From: an uncultured Clostridia bacterium
Lineage (GTDB): Bacteria; Bacillota; Clostridia; Oscillospirales; Acutalibacteraceae
Reading direction: 5' to 3'
DNA length: 48,525 nt
NCBI GenBank assembly: GCA_944380875.1
Contig: CALWJA010000007.1
Coordinates: forward strand, 1-48,525
The position numbers were made by a program, and so were the translations under genes. Positions 9,146-16,133 of the stretch are shown in pieces; the first letter of the stretch is position 1, and each line of letters opens with the position of its first letter. The notes beneath the pieces are model-generated. The model searched no databases. It saw only the letters and a list, made by a program, of their open reading frames with translations, and was not told where the DNA came from.

Positions 9146-9952
9146 TTATAGAATCAGATCCGGGTTTATAAGAGCCGAAAATGTTCCTGCAGAGAGAGGT
9201 GTTTCGCTTATCGCAATATATACATTTTTACATTCTGTCTTTTTTTCTGCCAGCTGAACGATCACTTTATCCGGGCGGAAAGCTTTCAGAAGCCCTTGCG
9301 TATGTACAGCGCGGAACGGTATGAAACGGAATGGCTCTTCTTCCGGAATACTCGGAAGCTTTTCTTTTTCCATCACAATCACGGGATATCCTGAAAAAGG
9401 TTCTTCCAAACGGTTTCCGGTATCCACACAGGCAAGACAGGAAATTTCGTTCCCTTTATAATAAACTGTAATTTTACACTCCGTTTGTGGTATTTTACCT
9501 TTTCCTGTAATTCTCTGCAGCAGACGTATTACAAGATAAGAAAGAACAGTAAGGCACAAAAACAGAACGGGTGATATAGAAAAATACACCACTGAATTTC
9601 GAATGGTTAGGCTTGCAGGAGAAATACAATACCATATGGCCAGCATGAATCCGGCAAAAGCAAAATTCATAAGATAAAAGACGGCAACCGCTTTAAAAAA
9701 TGGGATCCACCCCCGGAACGGAAAAGCAATCCGAATGAGTACGCCTGCAATCAGCAATTTAAAAATAAGGGATAGAATATCGGGAAGTTCCGGAAGCAGA
9801 ATAGTTAAGGAATACAGGGCGCCTATAAGTGCGGCTAAAAAAAATCTTCTTCTTTTCCCTTCCCAGGATAAAAATTTAGAAACCGCCAAGAGAAGAAAAT
9901 AGTTGATAAAAAGATTCAATCCAAGAAGCACATCCACATATATCGTTCGCAT
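9146..9952 (-). CDS. spoIIGA: Sigma-E processing peptidase SpoIIGA
   Basis: Membrane-embedded aspartic protease that removes the pro-sequence of pro-sigma-E when triggered by SpoIIR across the septum. The 268-residue protein has about five membrane segments in the first 150 residues (start MRTIYVDVLLGLNLFINYFLL), then a cytoplasmic retropepsin-like domain with the active-site motif VDTGN, D177. One such domain per chain means it must dimerise. The ATG has GGGGAGGG upstream. It is transcribed together with sigE from the long-spacer promoter at 9982-10014. Confidence 0.95.
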   Translation of the reverse strand: MRTIYVDVLLGLNLFINYFLLLAVSKFLSWEGKRRRFFLAALIGALYSLTILLPELPDILSLIFKLLIAGVLIRIAFPFRGWIPFFKAVAVFYLMNFAFAGFMLAIWYCISPASLTIRNSVVYFSISPVLFLCLTVLSYLVIRLLQRITGKGKIPQTECKITVYYKGNEISCLACVDTGNRLEEPFSGYPVIVMEKEKLPSIPEEEPFRFIPFRAVHTQGLLKAFRPDKVIVQLAEKKTECKNVYIAISETPLSAGTFSALINPDLIL

Positions 9953-9981
9953 TGCTTTCCCTCCCCTTGCGGATATGTTTC

Positions 9982-10014
9982 ATTATAGGCCTGTTCCTCT
10001 GCTGTTTCTGTCAA
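9982..10014 (-). promoter_or_regulatory. spoIIG-type promoter with 21-bp spacer
   Basis: On the minus strand a consensus TTGACA (10014-10009) and a consensus TATAAT (9987-9982) are separated by 21 bp, about 30 bp upstream of the spoIIGA start. The spoIIG promoter of Bacillus subtilis is known for a similarly long spacer (22 bp) and needs Spo0A~P. The -35 is also embedded in the T-tract of the coat-gene terminator. I see no perfect 0A box (TGTCGAA); TTGACAGAA is a partial match. Confidence 0.65.
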
Positions 10015-10055
10015 AAAAAGGATGGTCGGGGAGAATCCCCCTGGCCATCCTTTTT
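10013..10055 (-). terminator. Intrinsic terminator of the coat-protein pair
   Basis: On the minus strand AAAAAGGATGG...CCATCCTTTTTTT with an inner GGGGGA/TCCCC stem. It lies about 30 bp after the CotF-like gene, and its T-tract overlaps the -35 of spoIIGA. Confidence 0.88.
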
Positions 10056-10085
10056 CGTTTATTTTAAAATATCCGGTGTAACCGT

Positions 10086-10355
10086 TTACTGTGGTTTCGC
10101 ATTTTCATATTTTTGCTTCGCTTGCTGGATTTTTTGCTGTTCAGCCTGCTGCACCGGATACCATCCGCGTTTGCTCATTTCATTGAACACATCCGCCTGG
10201 ATTTGATGTTCTTCTGTTAAAATATCCACAAGGCTGTCACGGATAGAAGGCGTTGCGCATTCATTTGCGCACGTATTGTAGGTGCCTGTCATATTCTTTT
10301 GCGAGGTAAGCACATCATCCAGAATATCCCGTTCCTGCATAGGAGCCTCTGCCAT
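10086..10355 (-). CDS. CotF-family spore coat protein
   Basis: An 89-residue helical protein of the Coat F family, typical of spore coats and small acid-tolerant structural proteins in clostridia. The diagnostic stretch is ERDILDDVLTSQKNMTGTYN near the start, followed by EEHQIQADVFNEMSKRGWY. A Gln/Lys-rich tail ends the protein. I chose the ATG at 10355 (GGTGA 5 nt upstream) over one at 10367 that directly abuts its AAAGG. It is the second gene of a two-gene unit and lies just before the spoIIGA promoter. Mother-cell expression is inferred from the family only. Confidence 0.85.
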   Translation of the reverse strand: MAEAPMQERDILDDVLTSQKNMTGTYNTCANECATPSIRDSLVDILTEEHQIQADVFNEMSKRGWYPVQQAEQQKIQQAKQKYENAKPQ

Positions 10356-10370
10356 GCTGTTCACCATCCT

Positions 10371-10553
10371 TTAATTCAAAAAAGTCATCAGTTTTTCATA
10401 GTGTGTTTGATGCTTGGAGGCGATCGCTTCACACTTTTGTTTCAGTTCCTGATCGCTGCACATCTGGGCATACGCTTTGTATTTTGTTACAAGCAATTTT
10501 TCTCCACTTAAGAGATCTTCCAGAGCAGTTAATTCTTTTTCTGTAATTGCCAT
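10371..10553 (-). CDS. Small helical spore-coat-like protein
   Basis: A 60-residue, entirely helical protein (MAITEKELTALEDLLSGEKL) whose heptad pattern resembles the N-terminal half of CotF proteins. It lies immediately upstream of the CotF-family gene, a pairing that recurs in clostridial genomes. The ATG at 10553 is chosen because AGAGGTGA lies 8-9 nt upstream; the longer GTG at 10565 would be inside that ribosome site. It probably contributes to the coat, but this is inferred from the neighbour and the weak family resemblance. Confidence 0.75.
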   Translation of the reverse strand: MAITEKELTALEDLLSGEKLLVTKYKAYAQMCSDQELKQKCEAIASKHQTHYEKLMTFLN

Positions 10554-10635
10554 ATAAATTGTCACCTCTTTTATTTGAAATATCCTTAGTATTTTCTTTC
10601 TGTCTGTCCCTTATACAATCTTAATGTAAGGCTGT

Positions 10636-11007
10636 CTATGTAGCCTGACGGGAAGGAGCGTCTCCTCCCAAACCAAAGCTAATAGAGAGAGCTTCATCCA
10701 CTTTATTCATACTTCCGTTATCAAGTCGCCCCATCCGTTCTTTCAGACGGTGTTTATCAATGGTGCGAACCTGTTCTAGCAAAACAATCGAATCCCGGGA
10801 AAGTCCAGTCGTAGCGGAATCCAGCAAAATATGCGTAGGGAGATTTGCCTTGGATTTCTGGCTGGTAATGGCTGCCGCAATAACTGTAGGGCTAAATCGA
10901 TTCCCCACATCATTCTGGACAATCAATACAGGGCGGATTCCTCCTTGCTCCGAACCTACTACCGGGCTTAAATCAGCATAATATATATCGCCTCTTCGGA
11001 TATTCAC
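10636..11007 (-). CDS. mazF: MazF/EndoA-family mRNA interferase (type II toxin)
   Basis: Sequence-specific endoribonuclease of the MazF/PemK/NdoA family, 123 residues. The conserved N-terminus (VNIRRGDIYYADLSPVVGSEQGG, shown here in part) leads to RPVLIVQNDVGNRFSPTVI, the catalytic TSQKSKANLPTHI region and SIVLLEQVRTIDK. The GTG at 11007 is preferred: GGAG lies 10 nt upstream, while the TTG at 11025 has no ribosome site. In many Firmicutes the antitoxin NdoAI and alr precede this gene; neither is present here, and the 195 bp upstream encodes nothing. It is monocistronic, with its own promoter and a hairpin-capable leader. Confidence 0.93.
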   Translation of the reverse strand: MNIRRGDIYYADLSPVVGSEQGGIRPVLIVQNDVGNRFSPTVIAAAITSQKSKANLPTHILLDSATTGLSRDSIVLLEQVRTIDKHRLKERMGRLDNGSMNKVDEALSISFGLGGDAPSRQAT

Positions 11008-11043
11008 TTTTTTCACACTCCGCAATCATATAATTTTTCATCC

Positions 11044-11090
11044 GGATCTGTTTCTATTTTTGGCAGGGAGTGGAGACTTTATACAGATCC
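11044..11090 (-). repeat. Inverted repeat in the mazF leader
   Basis: GGATCTGT at 11044-11051 is perfectly complementary to ACAGATCC at 11083-11090, with a 31-nt loop. The predicted mazF transcript starts at about 11094, so the structure would be at its extreme 5' end. It could be an mRNA hairpin or an operator. Confidence 0.5.
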
Positions 11091-11100
11091 TAATTTCATA

Positions 11101-11129
11101 ATATTAAGATTTGCTTTTTTTGACAGCAA
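11101..11129 (-). promoter_or_regulatory. Sigma-A-like promoter for mazF
   Basis: TTGCTG (11129-11124), 17-bp spacer, TAATAT (11106-11101) on the minus strand, about 90 bp before the GTG start. Confidence 0.45.
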
Positions 11130-11147
11130 TCGCTATTTCAGATTATA

Positions 11148-11186
11148 GAAAAAGCAGGCCTTTCCCAGAATAGAAAAGGCCTGCTT
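11148..11186 (-). terminator. Intrinsic terminator after the lipoprotein gene
   Basis: AAGCAGGCCTTT...AAAGGCCTGCTT stem followed on the minus strand by TTTTTC. It ends the 14.2-11.2 kb operon. Confidence 0.88.
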
Positions 11187-11202
11187 ACATTTTATATGTA
11201 CT

Positions 11203-11685
11203 TTACGTTTCAAGGTCCTCGAAAACAGCGTGAAATCCTGCGCCATCACAACGTATTTCCAAAATTTTTCCGGTTGTGCTGTCCGCTTTTACTATAAACT
11301 CGCCCCAGCTGCAGGAACCCTTTAAAGTCTCACCATCCAATGGTTCCAATTGGCTTTCATAAAGTAAGGAAACCAGATTTTTAAGCTGCAGAGCATAGGC
11401 GGTATCCGGCAGAGTGCAGGATCCTCTTTCGGATTCCAGGCCGGCGCAGGTTTCATAAAACTGGCCGCCCGTCCAGTAGTAGGAAATATTTTCTCCTTCA
11501 CATGAAAAGCCGTTGCCGGCCGTATGGGTCACCACGGCTTCCCACACACCGGAAGAGGAAGTAATTTTTGCCTTGCATTGAAATGCAGCCGAAATTTGTT
11601 CCTGGCTGATATAAGAAGGCTTAGCGCTGCATCCGGTTAAAATGCAAAAACATAAAAGAAGAGAGGGTACACCCCATTTTCGCAT
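11203..11685 (-). CDS. Lipoprotein of unknown function
   Basis: 160 residues with a lipoprotein signal peptide: MRKWG, hydrophobic LLLCFCILTG and the lipobox LTGC, predicting lipidation of C19 by the Lgt encoded at 2-3 kb. The mature part is beta-rich, with paired aromatic segments (ISYYWTGGQFYE), a two-cysteine pattern and an ending (GKILEIRCDGAGFHAVFED) that recalls LolA-like or sporulation-associated lipoproteins. I do not recognise the family. It is last in the operon, 29 bp after the NAD(P)HX repair gene, with an AGGAGGG site. Confidence 0.8.
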   Translation of the reverse strand: MRKWGVPSLLLCFCILTGCSAKPSYISQEQISAAFQCKAKITSSSGVWEAVVTHTAGNGFSCEGENISYYWTGGQFYETCAGLESERGSCTLPDTAYALQLKNLVSLLYESQLEPLDGETLKGSCSWGEFIVKADSTTGKILEIRCDGAGFHAVFEDLET

Positions 11686-11714
11686 ATGTTCCCTCCTTTA
11701 TTCAAAAATACTGC

Positions 11715-13247
11715 CTACGAAATTTCCGCCGCCAAAAAGGCTTCTGGGAGCCGCTCTATGAGATCGCTGGGCAGCATAGCCATTTGGGACATTCCCTTCA
11801 CGCATAGATCTCCGGCATAGCCATGCAGATAAACAGCTGCAGCTGCAGCGTCCGTCGGTGCATATCCCTGTGCCGCCAAGGAAGCAATCATCCCTGCCAG
11901 CACATCTCCGGAACCGCCTTTCGCCATACCGGGATTTCCCGTTGTATTCAGAAATGTTGTTCCGTCTTTTGCAGCAATTATCGTCCCGCAACCTTTCAAT
12001 ACAACCGTTACCCCGTGGGAAACTGCAAATTCCTGAGCCGTATGAATGCGGTCAGCTTGAATTTCCGGTATGCTTTTTTGTGTCAGTCTAGCCATTTCAC
12101 CGGGGTGCGGTGTAAGGACAACAGAAGCTTTCGTTTCCTGTAATACATGTATATTGCGGCAAAGCAGATTTATGCCATCAGCATCCAATATGATGGGGGC
12201 TGTAGCTTCTGAAAAACACAGCTTTAAAAGCTCTTCTGCAAAAGGAGAAGTCCCTAATCCGCATCCAAGCAAGATTGCAGAAGCCTGGGATATGGTTTTC
12301 CGCAATTTTTCCGTATCTGTATCTTCTAAAACTGTATTCTCTTTTAAAGGCAAGTATACCGCCTCCGGAGCAGACACCGCCGCTATGGGATAGATGGATT
12401 CCGGCAAAGCGGCATAAACAAGCCCTGCACCACACCGAAGGGCAGAACGAATACTTAAAACGGCGGCGCCAGCCATACCATAGCTTCCGCATATGCATAG
12501 AAGCCGACCGTAATCTCCTTTGTTGCTGTCTGGTTTCCGGGGATGAAAAAGGCCTTTTACATACTCTGTATTGGGAACATACAAACAGTTTTTCTGAGAT
12601 TCTATGATTTCGGAAGAGATGCCAATGGGAGAAACCGTTATATTTCCGCAATATTCCTTGGATGAAGGCAGCAAATGCGCCGGTTTCATAGTAGAAAATG
12701 TAACTGTATGCTGAGCATGGATGCATGTCCCTAATACAGCGCCGGTATCGCACTGCACACCGCTTGGGATATCTATAGCGATAACAGGGGCATATGCCTT
12801 TTGAACATGCGCAAAAAGAGAATCCAAAGATTCTGCTATCCTACCATGAAACCCAATCCCGTATACAGCGTCTATGATAAGATCCGCAGAATACAGGAGC
12901 GCCGAGACTGTGGATTCTTCCCTTTCATAGTGAACGATACGAAGAAAGGTGTCGGATAGTTTTTCATACATTTTAGCTGCAATTTCCGTTTTCGGAGGCC
13001 CTTCTACAAGGACTACAGCAACACGTGCCTCTTGCTGAGCCAACCGGCGGGCTATTACAAAGCCGTCTCCCCCATTGTTTCCTTTGCCGCAGAGGATGAC
13101 AACTTTCGTTCCTTTGATAGAGTATTTTTTCATAAGGAAGCGAACGGCAGCAGCTCCGGCGTTTTCCATCAATTCCAGATAGGAGATTCCGGAAGAAACC
13201 GCCTTTTCCTCCAATTCCCTAGATTGAGCGGCGCTCAATACCTTCAT
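11715..13247 (-). CDS. nnr: Bifunctional NAD(P)H-hydrate epimerase / ADP-dependent dehydratase
   Basis: Repairs hydrated NAD(P)H: the N-terminal epimerase equilibrates R- and S-NAD(P)HX and the C-terminal kinase-fold dehydratase restores NAD(P)H using ADP. Residues 1-215 are the YjeF_N domain (ENAGAAAVRFL, LCGKGNNGGDGFVIARRL near 55). Residues 235-510 are the YjeF_C/NnrD domain (GDYGRLLCICGSYGMAGAAVLS, LTPHPGEMARL, GNPGMAKGGSGDVLAGMI). The 510-residue length is normal for the fusion. It starts within the last codons of acpS (ATGA) with GAGGAGG upstream. acpS-nnr is a common Firmicutes pairing. Confidence 0.95.
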   Translation of the reverse strand: MKVLSAAQSRELEEKAVSSGISYLELMENAGAAAVRFLMKKYSIKGTKVVILCGKGNNGGDGFVIARRLAQQEARVAVVLVEGPPKTEIAAKMYEKLSDTFLRIVHYEREESTVSALLYSADLIIDAVYGIGFHGRIAESLDSLFAHVQKAYAPVIAIDIPSGVQCDTGAVLGTCIHAQHTVTFSTMKPAHLLPSSKEYCGNITVSPIGISSEIIESQKNCLYVPNTEYVKGLFHPRKPDSNKGDYGRLLCICGSYGMAGAAVLSIRSALRCGAGLVYAALPESIYPIAAVSAPEAVYLPLKENTVLEDTDTEKLRKTISQASAILLGCGLGTSPFAEELLKLCFSEATAPIILDADGINLLCRNIHVLQETKASVVLTPHPGEMARLTQKSIPEIQADRIHTAQEFAVSHGVTVVLKGCGTIIAAKDGTTFLNTTGNPGMAKGGSGDVLAGMIASLAAQGYAPTDAAAAAVYLHGYAGDLCVKGMSQMAMLPSDLIERLPEAFLAAEIS

Positions 13248-13621
13248 AAAGTAACCTCCTCTTTCTCCCCTATTACGATTACAGTGGCCAATTCCTTTGT
13301 ATGGGTTACGCTGACGGAAAATCGCAACCCTTTTTCCAGAGCCATTTTCAAAGCATTTCCCGATAACTGCAAATACGGCGCACCCAATTCGTTCCGAAGC
13401 AACTCTACTTCGCAGAGACGGAAGCCCCGGATCCCTGTCCCCATAGCTTTAGAAAAAGCCTCTTTTGCACAAAAGCAAGCCGCCGCGCTTTCAGCAGAAA
13501 ATCCGCGCATTGCAAGAAGAGAGTTTTCGGCTTCCCCGAAAACTCTCTGGCAAAAGCGCGGATTTTTCATAGCTTTCTCTATTCGGTTGATTTCCACAGA
13601 ATCGATTCCAACAAAAAGCAT
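13244..13621 (-). CDS. acpS: Holo-[acyl-carrier-protein] synthase
   Basis: Transfers 4'-phosphopantetheine from CoA to apo-ACP, activating fatty-acid synthesis. The 125-residue protein has the AcpS signatures: GIDSVEINRIEKAM near the start (the Asp is a metal ligand), FCAKEAFSKAMGTGI near 50 (the Glu and Lys of WxxKEA-type motifs) and SVTHTKELATVIVI near the C-terminus. It overlaps the downstream nnr gene by 4 bp and lies 11 bp after an integral membrane protein gene. The ribosome site is weak (AGGCAGG), suggesting coupling to the upstream gene. Confidence 0.95.
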   Translation of the reverse strand: MLFVGIDSVEINRIEKAMKNPRFCQRVFGEAENSLLAMRGFSAESAAACFCAKEAFSKAMGTGIRGFRLCEVELLRNELGAPYLQLSGNALKMALEKGLRFSVSVTHTKELATVIVIGEKEEVTL

Positions 13622-13632
13622 AACAGCCTGCC

Positions 13633-14169
13633 TTACATATCGCTTTTAATTTTCTGGTTCGGTCTTCCGAACACTTCAAAAGCCAATTGGCGGGGAAGGA
13701 AAGGACGCATAGCTTCCAACACACGATCATTGGGATCAAAAACAAGAAGCACATGCCCAAATCTCTTTGTTCTGGCGGATACATACCAGCCTTCCGCACC
13801 ATCTGCACGAATCCCCACAAAAAGTTTTTTGTCATAGGATTTGGCCGCATGATCCTGCGCTTTGTATTTTCCCATTGTTTCTACATCCTTACAATCCAAG
13901 GATACAACACGCTTGCGGCTGCGGCGGTTTATAATTTTATCCACCGTCAGATCCCCGTTTGTGACGCTGTATTCGAATTCCAGGTTCCGGGAACTTACAA
14001 CCCAATAAATTCCAAAGCATACACCGGCAAAAACAAAGAAAAGGAAACTGGGAATAAACAGAAAGCATGCGATCATCAGAATTAATCCTACAAGAGTCAC
14101 TCCTATTGTGATCAGGAAATCAATAGGAGACATCTTTCTATGAATGATCTGTTCAACAAAAATATCCAT
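13633..14169 (-). CDS. Conserved membrane protein, possibly DUF6106
   Basis: 178 residues: a short N-terminal helix (MDIFVEQIIHRKMSPIDFL), two adjacent membrane segments at about 20-60, then a soluble beta-rich domain with YSVTNGDLTVDKIINRRSRK. This resembles the clostridial family I recall as DUF6106 and looks like a PH-like fold; the recollection is not certain. The ATG at 14169 has GGAGG 11 nt upstream, and the TTG at 14178 is too close to that site. It heads the operon with acpS, nnr and the lipoprotein. Its function is unknown. Confidence 0.75.
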   Translation of the reverse strand: MDIFVEQIIHRKMSPIDFLITIGVTLVGLILMIACFLFIPSFLFFVFAGVCFGIYWVVSSRNLEFEYSVTNGDLTVDKIINRRSRKRVVSLDCKDVETMGKYKAQDHAAKSYDKKLFVGIRADGAEGWYVSARTKRFGHVLLVFDPNDRVLEAMRPFLPRQLAFEVFGRPNQKIKSDM

Positions 14170-14204
14170 TTTATGCAATTCCTCCGATGGTTTGATATTG
14201 AATT

Positions 14205-14233
14205 ATTGTAGCATAATACTATGAGAAAAACAA
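14205..14233 (-). promoter_or_regulatory. Sigma-A-like promoter for the acpS operon
   Basis: TTGTTT (14233-14228), 17-bp spacer, TACAAT (14210-14205) on the minus strand, about 35 bp before the first start codon. The gap back to malQ contains only a weak 7-bp hairpin (around 14241-14262), so some malQ read-through is possible. Confidence 0.6.
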
Positions 14234-14352
14234 TTCTGAAACTGTAAAATTTTAGTTACAGTAGGAAAAGAGAAATATATTACCAAACGAAAATATGTTT
14301 ATTCATATGGGCAGACTGTCTTATCCCTGCGATGCGTTTCAGCAAAAGATTT

Positions 14353-15915
14353 TCAACCCGGATCTCTACCATAAACGGAAACCAAATCACGTAAAGCTCC
14401 CGCCAAAGAATCATCCAGCTGGCCCGGCAATAAGCGCCAACACCAATTTCCTCCCATTGTGGAGGGATGATTCATTCTGGCTTCTCTAGGAAGCCCCAAA
14501 ATATCCTGTGCCTGAAAAATCACCGTATTTGCGGGAGAAGCGTATAAAAGACGGATAGACGCTACACCGATTTCTTCTGCGTCCACAATATTTAAAAATT
14601 CAGAAGGAAGCTTCTTTTCCGCCTCAGAAAGCCCTTCGTACCATCCAACAAGGGTATCGTTGTCGTGGGTGCCGGCGTATGCCACAAGATTACGCCCAAA
14701 CATATATGGAAGGTGGTCATTATCCTTTCTGCCATCAAATGCGAACTGCAAGACCTTCATCCCCGGATACCCCGATTTCTTCAGAAGTTCCTCCACTTCC
14801 GGCACAATCACGCCCAGATCTTCTGCGATAACTTCTGCATTTCCGGTTGATTCCTGTATTGCGTGAATCAGCTTCATTCCAGGCCCTTGATAATATGTTC
14901 CGTTTTTGGCGGTAGTATCTTCTGCTGGTACGGAAAAATACCGGCAAATACCTATAAAGTGATCGATGCGAACACAATCAAAAAGCATGGAAGCGGCTTT
15001 CATCCGTTCTCTCCACCAGGAAAAATCCTCCTTTTCCAGTTGCTCCCAATCGTAAAGAGGGTTTCCCCACAGCTGGCCATCCGCGGAAAAAGCATCCGGG
15101 GGAACTCCTGCTACCTTTTTCGGTCTATGTTCTTTATCCAGCTGAAAATAAGAGCTGTGTGCCCAGACATCGGCACTGTCCATGGCTACGTAAATGGGCA
15201 TGTCTCCGATGATACGGATTCCTTTGTCGTTTACATATTTCTTTAATTTTTTCCACTGTGAGAAAAATGCAAACTGACAGAATTTCCAAAAGTCCACATC
15301 CTCTTGCAGCAGGGTTTTATATTCCAGGACTGCCTCCTTTTTATAAAGCCGCAGTGCTTCCGGCCATTCCTGCCAGGAAACACCTTTAAAATACGATTTA
15401 CAAGCCATGAATAGAGCGTATTCATCCAGCCAGAAACTATTTTCCCGGCAAAAATCCAGATACGCAGTGGTTCCCATATGATGGCTTTGAGAAAAGGCCT
15501 GTCTTAAATACCGGAAGCGATTTTCATATAGTGCAGAGTATTCGATATGATCGGCTGTATTTTGCCAATCCACCTCACACAAAGTATTCTTTTCTAAAAG
15601 GCCCTCTTCCGAAAGCATATCCAAATCTATAAAATATGGATTTCCGGCAAAGGCAGAAAAACTCTGGTATGGGCTATCTCCGTAGCTTGTAGGCCCTACC
15701 GGAAGAACCTGCCAATATTTTTGCCCTGCCTTTTGAAGAAAATCTGCGAAGCGATAGGCTTCTTTTCCCAAACTTCCGATTCCATATGGTGAAGGCAGCG
15801 CACTAATGGGGAGCAAAATTCCTGCCCCCCGTTTAGAAAGAAAACTTGGTTTATCTTGTTTTGTGAAAGCCGAAGAACAGGATACCGCCTGTTTTGCGGT
15901 GTTAGCGTTGGACAA
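14353..15915 (-). CDS. malQ: 4-alpha-glucanotransferase (amylomaltase, GH77)
   Basis: Transfers alpha-1,4-glucan segments between maltooligosaccharides in the cytoplasm, for maltodextrin or glycogen use. The 520-residue protein carries the GH77 pattern: RGAGILLPISALPSPYGIG at the start of the barrel, GDSPYQSFSAFAGNPYFID, the nucleophile in CVRIDHFIG, the acid/base in VIAEDLG and the third carboxylate in AGTHDNDT. The N-terminal 25 residues are extra. The start is a TTG at 15915 with AAGGTGA 7 nt upstream. No other starch genes adjoin it; it is monocistronic and divergent from uxaBA. Confidence 0.95.
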   Translation of the reverse strand: MSNANTAKQAVSCSSAFTKQDKPSFLSKRGAGILLPISALPSPYGIGSLGKEAYRFADFLQKAGQKYWQVLPVGPTSYGDSPYQSFSAFAGNPYFIDLDMLSEEGLLEKNTLCEVDWQNTADHIEYSALYENRFRYLRQAFSQSHHMGTTAYLDFCRENSFWLDEYALFMACKSYFKGVSWQEWPEALRLYKKEAVLEYKTLLQEDVDFWKFCQFAFFSQWKKLKKYVNDKGIRIIGDMPIYVAMDSADVWAHSSYFQLDKEHRPKKVAGVPPDAFSADGQLWGNPLYDWEQLEKEDFSWWRERMKAASMLFDCVRIDHFIGICRYFSVPAEDTTAKNGTYYQGPGMKLIHAIQESTGNAEVIAEDLGVIVPEVEELLKKSGYPGMKVLQFAFDGRKDNDHLPYMFGRNLVAYAGTHDNDTLVGWYEGLSEAEKKLPSEFLNIVDAEEIGVASIRLLYASPANTVIFQAQDILGLPREARMNHPSTMGGNWCWRLLPGQLDDSLAGALRDLVSVYGRDPG

Positions 15916-15959
15916 AATGAATCACCTTTTTCTCCTGAGTTCCTTTTTAGGACAGACAA

Positions 15960-15989
15960 ATCATAGCACTTTTGCTCATATTGTGTCAA
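15960..15989 (-). promoter_or_regulatory. Sigma-A-like promoter for malQ
   Basis: TTGACA (15989-15984), 18-bp spacer, TATGAT (15965-15960) on the minus strand, about 45 bp before the TTG start. Confidence 0.65.
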
Positions 15990-16070
15990 ATAAACCTGGA
16001 ATATAAAATTAAATTTTGTAAAATATTTATAAATATATATAGTAAATTCTATGCGAGTGCTAAAACAGAA

Positions 16071-16098
16071 TTGACTTACAGGAAAAATTTGTTACAAT
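16071..16098 (+). promoter_or_regulatory. Sigma-A-like promoter for uxaBA
   Basis: TTGACT, 16-bp spacer, TACAAT at 16093-16098. The start codon is 36 bp downstream. I see no clear catabolite-repression site or repressor palindrome in the 16.0-16.13 kb region. Confidence 0.6.
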
Positions 16099-16133
16099 GC
16101 AGGTAAGAGCCATATAGAAATGGGGAAGGAAAA

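Noticed and set aside
10630-10645. Terminator after mazF
   Set aside because: The short GGCT/AGCC hairpin at the stop codon lacks a T-run.
14241-14262. Terminator after malQ
   Set aside because: A 7-bp AT-rich hairpin without a T-run; too weak to call.
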